A program made the translations under genes and the position numbers. The notes under the pieces are model-generated. The model saw nothing but the letters and a program-made list of their open reading frames with translations, did no database searches and was not told the origin of the DNA. A stretch of DNA of 62,234 nucleotides, taken from an uncultured Clostridia bacterium (GTDB taxonomy: Bacteria > Bacillota > Clostridia > Oscillospirales > Acutalibacteraceae). Below are positions 43,287 through 53,300 of the stretch, one piece after another. The stretch is taken from NCBI GenBank assembly GCA_947369085.1, contig CANBJR010000012.1, positions 1 through 62,234 of the forward strand, read 5' to 3'. Within the stretch, counting starts at the first letter, position 1; every line of letters starts with the position of its first letter.

Positions 43287-44249
43287 ATGAATGTTTCAGT
43301 TCTCGGCTGCGGCAGATGGGGTAGTTGCATTGCCTGGTATCTTGACAAAATCGGTCATAACGTTCTTTCGTGCGGTCTTGCCAACGCCCCTGAGTTTATC
43401 CAGCTTAAAGCAACACACAAAAATGACTATCTTTCCTTTCCTGATTCCATTGAAGTGTCTTCGGATTTGGAAAAAGCTGTAGAAAGAGCAGAAGTTATTG
43501 TAATTTCAATTTCTTCGCAATACCTGCGTTCTTATTTTGAAGAAATTTCAAAAAATAACCTTGACAACAAAATCATCGTGCTTTGTATGAAAGGCGTTGA
43601 AGCGTCAACAGGCAAGCGATTAAGCGAGGTTGTCGGCGATTTTGTCGACGAAAACAAAACACCGATTGCTGTATGGGTAGGTCCGGGGCATCCACAAGAC
43701 TACGTAAAGGGCATTCCAAACTGTATGGTAATTGACAGTAAAAATCAATCTGTTAAAGAAAAGCTTGTCAGCGAATTTACAAGCGAGCTTATTCGCTTTT
43801 ATCTTGGCACTGATTTAATTGGCAGTGAAATCGGAGCCGCCGCAAAAAATGTAATCGGAATTGCCGCAGGTATGCTTGACGGTCTTAACTACACCTCTTT
43901 AAAAGGTGCGCTTATGGCAAGAGGCACAAGGGAAATTTCAAGACTTATTAAAGCACTCGGCGGAAATGAAATGAGCGCATACGGACTTTGTCACCTCGGT
44001 GATTACGAAGCTACGCTGTTCTCTCAATGGAGCCATAACAGAAAATACGGCGAACAGCTTGTAAAAGGTATTAAGTTTGAAAAGCTCGCAGAGGGAGTTA
44101 TGACATCAAAAGCTTTATACAAACTTGGCAAAGACTACGGCGTTGAACTTCCCATTGTTGAGGGTGTATATGACGTTTTATTTAACAACATTGACGCAAA
44201 AGAGGCTTTGGGAAAACTTTTTTTGCGCTCGGTAAAAAAGGAATTTTAA
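43287..44249 (+). CDS. gpsA: NAD(P)-dependent glycerol-3-phosphate dehydrogenase
   Basis: A 320-residue enzyme reducing dihydroxyacetone phosphate to sn-glycerol 3-phosphate for phospholipid synthesis. The Rossmann motif VSVLGCGRWGSCIAWYL opens the protein; IVLCMKGVE and AVWVGPGHPQD are the middle motifs; EIGAAAKNVIGIAAGMLDGL carries the catalytic lysine. The ATG at 43287 follows AGGAG; the ATG at 43257 has no ribosome site and lies at the expected start of transcription. It is co-directional with, and 15 bases before, the GT-C-like membrane gene. Confidence 0.93.
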   Translation: MNVSVLGCGRWGSCIAWYLDKIGHNVLSCGLANAPEFIQLKATHKNDYLSFPDSIEVSSDLEKAVERAEVIVISISSQYLRSYFEEISKNNLDNKIIVLCMKGVEASTGKRLSEVVGDFVDENKTPIAVWVGPGHPQDYVKGIPNCMVIDSKNQSVKEKLVSEFTSELIRFYLGTDLIGSEIGAAAKNVIGIAAGMLDGLNYTSLKGALMARGTREISRLIKALGGNEMSAYGLCHLGDYEATLFSQWSHNRKYGEQLVKGIKFEKLAEGVMTSKALYKLGKDYGVELPIVEGVYDVLFNNIDAKEALGKLFLRSVKKEF

Positions 44250-44264
44250 CAGGCGGAAATTATA

Positions 44265-45941
44265 ATGAAAAGCAAAAATACTAAAAATATCAATAACAAA
44301 AGTAAAAACAGCAAAAATACTACCGTAAAAACAATAAACAAACAAAATACATTTGAATATTTAATTGTAAATATAATTTGTCTTTTTATGTTTATTGCAT
44401 TTGGATACATAGCGATTATGAGTTTTTTGCAGACAAGCGTCTTTGATGAAGCAGCTTATTCAAGCGAAAAGGTTCTCTACGAAATGGATAATATCGCGCT
44501 GAACATTTTTTGCACTGCTATTTTCACGGTTTTCGTATTTAAAATGAAAAAGCATTATGACTTTTTTGCAAGGGTTGACTTGCGTTTTATGGAAGTCGGA
44601 CTTGTAGTTTACACGATTATGCTTGGATTAATATGGATATTTTCTGTTACTTCAGTTCCTGCTGCTGACAGCCAGAGCGTATTTGAAACCGCAACAGGTG
44701 CGACGGTCGGTGATTATTCATCGATAACGGGTAATGGCAATTTTTATAACAGCGCTTACTACAACGGTCATTCTTACTATAACTTCTATCCTTTCCAGCT
44801 TGGATTTGTGTTGATCAGCGAAATAGTTTACAGAATTTTCGGCACTGCAAGCTCTATGCCTGTTCAGGTAATAAATGTGCTGTGTTTGGCTGCTGCATAT
44901 CTTGGAATTGCAAAAATTACAAAGTACATATTTAAAAGACGTTCAATTGAATTTATAACAATTTTACTGCTTGCAGGTTGTTTTCAGCCTATGCTTTTCT
45001 GCACATTCGTTTACGGAAACATCATCGGAATGTGCTGTGCAATCTGGGCAAGCTACTTTTTGATAAGATATTTCCAGACAACAAAATACTTGCTTCTTAT
45101 CCCCTGCGCTGTTCTGCTTATCGTAGCTACTATTGCAAAATACAACAATATGATTTACCTTGTTGCGTTTGTAATTATGCTGATAGTCCACACTGTCAAA
45201 GAGAAAAAATGGCAAAGCATTGCTTTTGCGCTTGCTATTTGCATTGCAACTGTTGGTATAAATAATCTTATTATTGTAAGTTACGAAAGCAGAGCAAATA
45301 CAAAACTTGCAGATGGTGTATCGCAGGTAATGTATCTTGATATGGGACTTAATGATTCTTATATGGCTCCGGGCTGGTATAACGGAATTGCAATTGATAC
45401 ATATAAAAGCTGTAATCTCAACAATGAAGTTGCCAATCAAAGAGCATGGAGTAACATTAAAAACAGATTAGATGTATTTGGCAGTAATCCCGGTTATACA
45501 TTTGACTTCTTCGGCAAGAAAATTGTAAGTCAATGGAATGAGCCGAGCTTTGAAAGCATCTGGATAAGTGAGGTTAAATCGCATAGTCACGAAGTTAATT
45601 CAATAGGAAACGGAATGTACAACGGAAGTTTGGGTCAATTCTTTGAGCTGTATTTCAACATTTATATGCAGATTGTATATCTCCTCTTAGTAATAGGAAT
45701 TTACTGTTTGTTCTTCAAACGTATGACTAACATTGAAACCACTTTGCTATTACTTGTAATTCTGGGCGGATTCGGATATCACCTTTTGTTTGAAGGAAAG
45801 TCGCAATATATCCTTACATATATTCCTATTATGATGCCGACTGCGGCATTCGGATTGAATACAGTTCTAAATGGAAAATACATTAAAATAAAAGAAATTG
45901 TAAGAAAGCTGAAAACTGTTCCTGAAACAAAAAATGCATAA
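44265..45941 (+). CDS. Polytopic membrane protein, glycosyltransferase family 39 / GT-C-like
   Basis: A 558-residue protein with a Lys/Asn-rich cytoplasmic N-terminus (about 28 residues) and about twelve membrane spans. After spans 1-3 there is an extracytoplasmic loop with AADSQSVFETATG and NSAYYNGHSYYNFYPFQLG, reminiscent of the acidic first-loop site of GT-C glycosyltransferases that use polyprenyl-phosphate sugars. A second large external segment lies around residues 355-450. The exact substrate cannot be seen, and the family call is tentative. A moderate GGCGGA site precedes the ATG. Placed after gpsA and before a strong bidirectional terminator; probably part of surface-glycan assembly together with the nearby polysaccharide genes. 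Confidence 0.6.
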   Translation: MKSKNTKNINNKSKNSKNTTVKTINKQNTFEYLIVNIICLFMFIAFGYIAIMSFLQTSVFDEAAYSSEKVLYEMDNIALNIFCTAIFTVFVFKMKKHYDFFARVDLRFMEVGLVVYTIMLGLIWIFSVTSVPAADSQSVFETATGATVGDYSSITGNGNFYNSAYYNGHSYYNFYPFQLGFVLISEIVYRIFGTASSMPVQVINVLCLAAAYLGIAKITKYIFKRRSIEFITILLLAGCFQPMLFCTFVYGNIIGMCCAIWASYFLIRYFQTTKYLLLIPCAVLLIVATIAKYNNMIYLVAFVIMLIVHTVKEKKWQSIAFALAICIATVGINNLIIVSYESRANTKLADGVSQVMYLDMGLNDSYMAPGWYNGIAIDTYKSCNLNNEVANQRAWSNIKNRLDVFGSNPGYTFDFFGKKIVSQWNEPSFESIWISEVKSHSHEVNSIGNGMYNGSLGQFFELYFNIYMQIVYLLLVIGIYCLFFKRMTNIETTLLLLVILGGFGYHLLFEGKSQYILTYIPIMMPTAAFGLNTVLNGKYIKIKEIVRKLKTVPETKNA

Positions 45942-45950
45942 CAAGTAAAC

Positions 45951-45999
45951 AAAAGACTGCAATGACGGTAACTTAAAGTTACCGTCATTGCAGTCTTTT
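45951..45999. terminator. Bidirectional terminator after the GT-C-like gene
   Basis: Perfect 22-bp stem (45951-45972 and 45978-45999), 5-base loop, A-run left and T-run right. Confidence 0.92.
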
Positions 46000-47226
46000 T
46001 TATTTAAAATCAAAATCATCAAAGCCTGTTTCAATGAGCAAACCTTTATAATAATTTACATCATCATCCGTATAAGACAATCTGTTTTTTAAACCAATTT
46101 TTATACTGACATTTTTCATAATAAACAATCTTTTAAACCACATTTGAACCCAAAAAGCAGGAAGCAAAAACGGCAGTTTGTCAACAAGAGGATAGTTTAC
46201 AGACATAGAGTTTTTACCCGGGAACAAGCTTTTTAAAAGGTAAGAAAACTTCGATTTACTTTTCCCCTCTTTTTCAGCAGATTTAATCATCTTATATGAA
46301 CTTATCATAACTCCTGCATCTACTCTGCCCAGTATTGCACTCAGAAGGATGAATATTTCCAAGTCATCAAAGGTTATCTTTTGCTTATCCAAAGAAAACC
46401 AGTTATATGCAATTTCTCTTATGCGTTTTTCAAAAGTATCAAGCTTAAACAATTTGAGCTTTTCGTTTAAATAATCTAAATCAAATTCATCTTTATGATT
46501 GCTGTAGTAGAGGTATATGTCAAGCAACATTCTTATGCTCAAACCGCCCATTCTGAAATGGTTGGAATTGTGGATAAGTATATACAAATAGTGGTCTTCA
46601 AGACTTAATTGGTACGAGTAATTATACCCCTCACGCTTTAAACTCTTGTTGATTATGTCAACAAGGTAATTATAATAGCTTTCCCACTCGTGAACAAGCG
46701 TTGCGTGCATTTCAATGTACATATACGGTTTTTTCTGAAAATGATACTGATTATCATCATTATGTAAAAATTCATAACCAAGCTTAGAAAACGTCTCTTT
46801 AACCAAATCAATCTGATTTCTGTCAAAAAGAATGTCAAAATCACTTATGGAACGGTAGTCGGAACGAGGATATTCCGATTTAATAAAATACCCCTTTAAC
46901 GGAACATTTTTGATTTTATATTTGTCAAAAACTGAAAGCACCTTTTCAATCTCATAATTGTGATTGGCGTCAATTAAAATCTCAGCATTTATATTCTCTT
47001 TTAGAATTTTAGCCATTTCATCATTCGGAAGATATTCTTTTGGAAGCGTTAAAACCGTGTTTGAAAAAGCAGCGTCAAGTCCACAGTGCTTTGAGATAGA
47101 AAAAATCCTGTTCCAGTTTATTCCCTCATACGGAATCGGAGCAGAAGCTTGATTCACCGCAGAAGATAAAACCCTGATAAAATAAGAATATTCTTTTTTC
47201 TCAATATCACTCAACTGTTTTTTCAT
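46000..47226 (-). CDS. Nucleotidyltransferase family protein (NTP_transf_5 type)
   Basis: A 408-residue protein. The nucleotidyltransferase core is near residues 105-175: KIKNVPLKGYFIKSEYP, then SDYRSISDFDILFDRNQIDL with the DxD metal pair, and FSKLGYEFLHNDDNQYHF. EMHATLVHEWESYYNYL and LEDHYLYILIHNSNHF are typical of the uncharacterised NTP_transf_5 family, which occurs in lasso-peptide and other RiPP gene clusters and beside exopolysaccharide genes. No signal peptide. It overlaps the upstream protease gene by 20 bases and is the third and last gene of the pqqD-like operon. Possible jobs are nucleotidylation of a peptide, sugar or lipid; none can be chosen from sequence. Confidence 0.78.
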   Translation of the reverse strand: MKKQLSDIEKKEYSYFIRVLSSAVNQASAPIPYEGINWNRIFSISKHCGLDAAFSNTVLTLPKEYLPNDEMAKILKENINAEILIDANHNYEIEKVLSVFDKYKIKNVPLKGYFIKSEYPRSDYRSISDFDILFDRNQIDLVKETFSKLGYEFLHNDDNQYHFQKKPYMYIEMHATLVHEWESYYNYLVDIINKSLKREGYNYSYQLSLEDHYLYILIHNSNHFRMGGLSIRMLLDIYLYYSNHKDEFDLDYLNEKLKLFKLDTFEKRIREIAYNWFSLDKQKITFDDLEIFILLSAILGRVDAGVMISSYKMIKSAEKEGKSKSKFSYLLKSLFPGKNSMSVNYPLVDKLPFLLPAFWVQMWFKRLFIMKNVSIKIGLKNRLSYTDDDVNYYKGLLIETGFDDFDFK

Positions 47227-47698
47227 CAGTTTTCTTATTTCCTCTTCCCAATAATTTTGAAACTTTATTTACACCAAAACGATATGAATGCCTGAAAAAT
47301 CTGGTATAAAACCAAAAGTTGATATACAATCTATAACTGAATGAATTTACTCTGTATGCCTTTCCTTTGCGGTAAAAAGCAGTTACAACGCCTATTATAT
47401 CGCTGTCTTTAATTCCGTGTTCTAATTCAAACTGATTGTCACCGCAGAGCACATAACTGCCGTCAGAATCAAAATTTACTATTCTGTGAAGAACGTAAGT
47501 TCCATTGCTCCTTTTATAAAAGGGAATATCAAAAAGGTGAAGCCTGCCCTTAGGCTTTGAGAGCACAACAACATCTTCCCCGTCACGAAGCATTGGCAAC
47601 ATACTCTTTCCTTTGGGAGTAAAGGTTACCGTACCGCCGTTGTTTATTTTTTCAACTATTATATTGATAACATCATCAATTGCGACATCTTTACTCAA
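47207..47698 (-). CDS. S24/S26 family peptidase, Ser-His signal-peptidase-like
   Basis: A 163-residue protein. FTPKGKSMLPMLRDGEDVVV holds the Ser nucleophile of the S26 clan, followed by LHLFDIPFYKRSNGTYVLHR IVN, in which a histidine takes the place of the lysine of bacterial SPase I, the arrangement of SipW/archaeal S26B enzymes; YVLCGDNQF is the conserved third box. It has no N-terminal membrane anchor, but an aromatic segment near the C-terminus (SYRLYINFWFYTRFF) might touch the membrane. I choose TTG at 47698; GTG at 47710 is possible. The gene overlaps pqqD upstream and the nucleotidyltransferase downstream, so all three are coupled. Confidence 0.75.
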   Translation of the reverse strand: MSKDVAIDDVINIIVEKINNGGTVTFTPKGKSMLPMLRDGEDVVVLSKPKGRLHLFDIPFYKRSNGTYVLHRIVNFDSDGSYVLCGDNQFELEHGIKDSDIIGVVTAFYRKGKAYRVNSFSYRLYINFWFYTRFFRHSYRFGVNKVSKLLGRGNKKTDEKTVE

Positions 47699-47954
47699 GA
47701 ATATCAGCACCCTTTACCTTTTCAATAAATAAATCAATATCTTTTTCAGCCTTTTGCTCAGTAACCTCATACTTATCAAGAAGCTTGCTGATAAGCTCTT
47801 CCCTGTCAGCGCCGTTTTGCAGGAGCTCAAAAAGGAATGCGCCTGTTTCGTTCAGATTAATTATACCGTTAAAGTCGAGCGACATATTATTTACCGGTAC
47901 TACAACGTAGGAATCTGCAACCTTTCGCAAAATAAAATCTTCTTTTATCTTCAT
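47691..47954 (-). CDS. PqqD family protein (RiPP recognition element-like)
   Basis: An 87-residue protein. The PqqD pattern is seen: ILRKVADSYVVVPVNNMSLD (first beta hairpin), GIINLNETGAFLFELLQNGA (helix entry) and EELISKLLDKYEVTEQKAEK DIDLFIEKV (winged helix). PqqD proteins and related recognition elements bind leader peptides of ribosomally made, modified peptides; here no precursor peptide, radical SAM or cyclase gene is adjacent. AAGGTGA lies before the ATG and a promoter is at 47991-48019. First of a three-gene operon with the S26-type peptidase and the NTP_transf_5 protein. Confidence 0.85.
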   Translation of the reverse strand: MKIKEDFILRKVADSYVVVPVNNMSLDFNGIINLNETGAFLFELLQNGADREELISKLLDKYEVTEQKAEKDIDLFIEKVKGADILE

Positions 47955-47990
47955 AAAATCACCTTATAGACTCAATATTCTATAAAAACT

Positions 47991-48019
47991 ATTATAATAT
48001 ACAGCAAGAAAAAAAGCAA
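47991..48019 (-). promoter_or_regulatory. Promoter of the PqqD-peptidase-nucleotidyltransferase operon
   Basis: Minus strand TTGCTT (48014-48019), 17-base spacer, TATAAT (47991-47996). The -35 box touches the terminator of the upstream decayed gene. Confidence 0.6.
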
Positions 48020-48044
48020 GGGCATTGCTATTTTGCAATGCCCT
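48019..48044 (-). terminator. Terminator of the decayed surface-protein gene
   Basis: 10-bp stem (48019-48028 and 48035-48044), 6-base loop; on the minus strand it is followed by TGCTTTTTTTC. Confidence 0.82.
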
Positions 48045-48060
48045 ATGTGTTAAGAAAAAT

Positions 48061-48476
48061 TTATTTATTTCTTTGTTTTGAGAGTTGTGAAAAAGCAGTA
48101 AAAGACAACAAAGCAATAACTGCCAGAGCTATAACAGAATAAGTATTTGGTCCGGTTTGAACAGCACCGTTTGAATTATTCTTATTAACAGTTGTATCGG
48201 GTGATGAAATTTTTTTTGCTTCAACAGGCTTTGATTCTTCCTCAACCAACGATGTTGATGATTGCTCTAGTTCACTAAAATAAGGCAATATCTGAGCAAG
48301 CTCTTCAACTTGTTCATCACCTATTAATCCATTTTCATATGCATTAATAATGCTGTAAAAATTATGGTCTTTGTAAAAGACCTCCTCTAATACAATATTT
48401 TTATACTATTACACAAGTATAGCAACACTATCTATACTTACTAAAATACTCAAAATTTAACAAACTTATTTTCCAT
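48061..48476 (-). pseudogene. Decayed gene for a surface protein with a C-terminal sorting-like signal
   Basis: On the minus strand, GGTGGTGGG (48481-48489) precedes an ATG at 48476, but that frame reads MENKFVKF and stops. From 48405 another frame is open to 48061 without a usable start until TTG at 48288; it encodes KDHNFYSIINAYENGLIGDE and onward, an acidic Ser/Thr-rich stretch, then GAVQTGPNTYSVIALAVIAL, a hydrophobic span, and the basic tail SKQRNK. This is the shape of a cell-wall sorting signal with a non-LPXTG motif (VQTGP). The mismatch between start and body points to frameshift or deletion. An active gene of 75 residues starting at TTG 48288 is possible but lacks a ribosome site. 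Confidence 0.55.
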
Positions 48477-48555
48477 TGGACCCACCACCTTATGTGCGTT
48501 TTATTCACTTATAACTTAACATAAACTTATATTTTTGTCAACATTTATTCAAAAA

Positions 48556-48583
48556 AAACCGCAGTCAAATTTGACTGCGGTTT
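48556..48583 (-). terminator. groEL terminator
   Basis: Perfect 28-base palindrome (arms of 14) followed on the minus strand by a run of T. Confidence 0.9.
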
Positions 48584-48606
48584 AAAAAAATATATAATTT
48601 TGCTAA

Positions 48607-50241
<1,635 letters not shown>

Positions 50242-50268
50242 TTACCTCCGATATATAATACTGTAAAA

Positions 50269-50623
<355 letters not shown>

Positions 50624-50627
50624 TTAT

Positions 50628-50655
50628 ATTTTATACCATTTTTTAGAAATGTCAA
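50628..50655 (-). promoter_or_regulatory. groES-groEL promoter
   Basis: Minus strand TTGACA (50650-50655), 16-base spacer, TAAAAT (50628-50633), with a TG upstream of the -10; CIRCE follows directly. Confidence 0.8.
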
Positions 50656-50821
50656 GAGTAATTTGACTATTTTTGACCTTTATTTTTATATACATTATTT
50701 ATTTAATGTACATTTAACTGATTTTATTACAGATAATTATTCAAGTACTTAAATAAATGTGATATTTTATACAAATATTTTTCAATTAATGTTTGTTTAT
50801 TGTGATAATAATAAAATTTCA

Positions 50822-50850
50822 TTGACAATGAATTAAAAATATATTATTAT
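50822..50850 (+). promoter_or_regulatory. Promoter of the lipoprotein gene
   Basis: TTGACA (50822-50827), 17-base spacer, TATTAT (50845-50850). The 170 bases between CIRCE/groES promoter and this one are AT-rich and hold nothing I can name. Confidence 0.75.
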
Positions 50851-50884
50851 CAATTAGTAAATAAAATTTTCAGGAGAATATGAT

Positions 50885-51370
50885 ATGAAAATAAAAAAAA
50901 TACTTTCAGAATTATTATTAGCTGTTTTAATCGGCTCCATGTGCATAGCCACAGCCGCTTGTTCATCTTCACCAACATCTTCATCAAACACTTCTCAAGA
51001 AAGTAAAGTTTCCGCAGACGGATATCAGTTACCATATGAATACAGCGATGGCTACACGGCTAAACTTAAAACAGTCGACGATACAACATACCTTACAGCG
51101 TCAACTGATTTAATAGGAAACAAGAATGTGCATTTTAAGACCGATGAAAGTGAAGATGAAGTAAGAGAATATTATGACAACTACTTTGCTACACTTGAGG
51201 AAGTCAAGCTAAAAAATGAAAAAGATAAAACGCCCGGTTATTATGACAAAGACAAAAGACTTATTATGTACAACCTCGTTGTATGGACTGCCGATGGCAA
51301 GACAAATTATCACTTAAGCTGTGAAGCATGTGATAACCTCGCAGACAGCGAAAACTGGGAAGCAAAGTAA
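50885..51370 (+). CDS. Small secreted lipoprotein of unknown function
   Basis: A 161-residue protein with a lipoprotein signal: basic MKIKK, a hydrophobic core and the lipobox ATAAC with the lipid-anchored Cys26. A Ser/Thr-rich linker (SSSPTSSSNTSQESK) leads to a domain of about 115 residues with many Tyr, Asp and Lys (YQLPYEYSDGYTAKLKTVDD, EVREYYDNYFATLEEVKLKN, KDKRLIMYNLVVWTADGKTN) that resembles a small alpha/beta scaffold; two cysteines (SCEAC) lie near the end. No family recognised. AGGAGA precedes the ATG, and it has its own promoter and terminator, so it is a single-gene unit. Confidence 0.75.
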   Translation: MKIKKILSELLLAVLIGSMCIATAACSSSPTSSSNTSQESKVSADGYQLPYEYSDGYTAKLKTVDDTTYLTASTDLIGNKNVHFKTDESEDEVREYYDNYFATLEEVKLKNEKDKTPGYYDKDKRLIMYNLVVWTADGKTNYHLSCEACDNLADSENWEAK

Positions 51371-51387
51371 AATATACATATAAATTT

Positions 51388-51413
51388 AAAGCGGTCGAAT
51401 TATCGACCGCTTT
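51388..51413. terminator. Terminator between the lipoprotein gene and the ABC transporter operon
   Basis: 11-bp stem (51388-51398 and 51403-51413), 4-base loop, T-rich tail on the plus strand and AT-rich on the minus strand. Confidence 0.85.
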
Positions 51414-51422
51414 TGTTGTTTA

Positions 51423-52223
51423 TTAATCTGCACTTAATAACATTCTGTCATTTTCAAGTTTGGAACCGCTGACCTGCTCGAACTTATCTAAGAGATGTTC
51501 AACAGTGAGTTTTTTCTTTTCTTCTCCTGAAATGTCAAGAATGATTTTTCCTTCATTCATCATAATAAGACGGTTACCGTGAGTAATAGCATCGTGCATA
51601 TTATGAGTAATCATCATTGCGGTTAAGCTATCTCTGCTTATAATTTCATCGGAAAGGTCAAGTACTTTAGCCGCTGTAGTAGGGTCAAGCGCCGCAGTAT
51701 GCTCGTCAAGCAAAAGAAGCTTAGGCGTTCTTAAAGAAGCCATAAGAAGCGTAAGTGCCTGTCTTTGACCGCCTGAAAGCAAGCCTACCTTTGTTGTCAT
51801 TCTGTCTTCAAGACCAAGTCCGAGCGTTGACAGCTTTTCACGGAACATTGCTTTTTCAGCCGAAGTTGTTCCCCATCTTAATGTTCTGCTTTTTCCTCGT
51901 CTGTATGCTAAAGCAAGGTTTTCGACAATCTGCATATCAGGCGCAGTACCCATCATAGGGTCCTGAAAAACTCTACCGATATATTTAGCTCTTTTATGCT
52001 CCTTTAAGCCTGTGATATTGATCCCGTCAAGATAAATACTACCGTTATCAACAGGCCAAACACCCGTTATTGCATTCATAAGGGTTGACTTACCCGCGCC
52101 GTTACCGCCGATTATTGTTACAAAATCACCTTTATTAAGGTGGAGCGACACACCTGTGAGAGCCTTTTTCTCATTTATTGTACCGGGGTTAAAAGTTTTT
52201 TCAATATTATTTATTCTCAGCAT
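51423..52223 (-). CDS. ABC transporter ATP-binding subunit (TrpZ-like)
   Basis: A 266-residue ABC ATPase. Walker A IIGGNGAGKSTLMNAITG, Q-loop region RVFQDPMMGTAPDM, signature LLSGGQRQALTLLMASL, Walker B KLLLLDEHTAALD and switch ITHNMHDAI are all present. It energises the permease encoded immediately upstream, with which its gene overlaps by 17 bases. Together with the substrate-binding lipoprotein it forms an importer of the ABC_sub_bind class, whose streptococcal members (TrpXYZ) are linked to tryptophan uptake. No trp gene or T-box is near, so the substrate is left open. Confidence 0.9.
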   Translation of the reverse strand: MLRINNIEKTFNPGTINEKKALTGVSLHLNKGDFVTIIGGNGAGKSTLMNAITGVWPVDNGSIYLDGINITGLKEHKRAKYIGRVFQDPMMGTAPDMQIVENLALAYRRGKSRTLRWGTTSAEKAMFREKLSTLGLGLEDRMTTKVGLLSGGQRQALTLLMASLRTPKLLLLDEHTAALDPTTAAKVLDLSDEIISRDSLTAMMITHNMHDAITHGNRLIMMNEGKIILDISGEEKKKLTVEHLLDKFEQVSGSKLENDRMLLSAD

Positions 52224-53175
52224 CTAACTTTTCCCCTCTCTTCTTTGCAAGCTTAAATGAGCTTTTTTTCTGTCCTTTCAGATAAGGTACTGCAAGGAAC
52301 AAAGCAACTATTACAGCTGTAAACAGCTTTAAGTCGTTTGAGTCGAGCTTCAACCAAAGAACAACTGATATTACAATGTAATAAACTATTCCGCCGATAA
52401 CAACAAAGGCAAGTTTTCCCCAGAAATTGAGGTGTTTGCCAAGAAGTGCTAAACCGATTACTTCGCCGATAATTACTGCTGCAAGACCGATTACAATTGC
52501 GCCTCTACCCATATTAATATCTACATATCCCTGGAACTGTGACATAAGTCCGCCGGATAAAGCAATAAGCGCATTTGAAAGTGCAAGACCGATTATCTTC
52601 ATATTATTAATGTTAATTCCCTGAGCGCTGCTCATTGAATGATTACTGCCTGTTGCACGAAGCGCTGAGCCTTGCTCAGTTCCGAAATACCAATAAAGAA
52701 GAATAATAATTGCAATAGCAAAGATTGCAGTAACTATAATAGCCATCGGGATATTGCCCAAGGTTACGTACAAATCTGTTTCACCGAAGTTAAAAGACTT
52801 GTTTGCAGACATACCCATTATTCTCAGGTTTATTGAATAAAGAGCAAGCTGCGTAAGTATACCCGAAAGAATAGCAGGTATTCCAAGTTTTGTGTGCAAA
52901 AGTCCTGTTACTGCGCCTGCTGCAAGACCTGCGAGAACCGCTATAAGCAGACAAGACCACATTGGAAAGCCTGCAATTTTAAGCATAACAGTTACAGCGC
53001 CGCCTGTAGTAAAAGAACCGTCAACCGTCAAATCGGCTATGTCAAGTATTCTGAATGTTATGTAAACGCCAAGTGCCATAATGCCCCAGATTATTCCCTG
53101 AGCAATTGCACCCGGCAAACTTCCGAGAAGATTCATCGGATTTAATGATGCAAAATATGAAATTATTGAATCCAC
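52207..53175 (-). CDS. ABC transporter permease (TrpY-like, branched-chain-type fold)
   Basis: A 322-residue permease with eight to nine membrane spans, of the BPD_transp_2 family used by importers for amino acids, sugars and nucleosides: GIIWGIMALGVYITFRILD at the start, TVDGSFTTGGAVT, GLLHTKLGIPAILSGILTQL and ALRATGSNHSMSSAQGININ as the cytoplasmic coupling loop (EAA-like). It ends in a basic tail, FKLAKKRGEKLDAENK, encoding the ribosome site of the ATPase gene. The start is GTG with AAAGGA eight bases upstream. It lies behind a GGGGCTGCCTCAAA-type hairpin (53240-53280) that separates it from the binding-protein gene. Confidence 0.9.
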   Translation of the reverse strand: MDSIISYFASLNPMNLLGSLPGAIAQGIIWGIMALGVYITFRILDIADLTVDGSFTTGGAVTVMLKIAGFPMWSCLLIAVLAGLAAGAVTGLLHTKLGIPAILSGILTQLALYSINLRIMGMSANKSFNFGETDLYVTLGNIPMAIIVTAIFAIAIIILLYWYFGTEQGSALRATGSNHSMSSAQGININNMKIIGLALSNALIALSGGLMSQFQGYVDINMGRGAIVIGLAAVIIGEVIGLALLGKHLNFWGKLAFVVIGGIVYYIVISVVLWLKLDSNDLKLFTAVIVALFLAVPYLKGQKKSSFKLAKKRGEKLDAENK

Positions 53176-53239
53176 GAGTATTATCCTTTGTTTTTAAAAT
53201 TTCTGTTTTATTTAATATATTAGCTATTAACACAATCAA

Positions 53240-53280
53240 GGGGCTGCCTCAAAGCAAATTAATGCTTTGAGATAGTCCCC
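53240..53280 (-). terminator. Hairpin between the binding-protein and permease genes
   Basis: Arms 53240-53256 and 53263-53280 pair over about 16 bp with one bulge. It may be a partial terminator that gives more binding protein than permease, as in many ABC importers. Related in sequence to the hairpins at 13417 and 11031. Confidence 0.65.
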
Positions 53281-53300
53281 GAAAATCAATAAGAATTTAA

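Noticed and set aside
44964..45440. Open frame antisense to the GT-C-like gene
   Set aside because: No start signals, and the sense frame encodes a coherent membrane protein.
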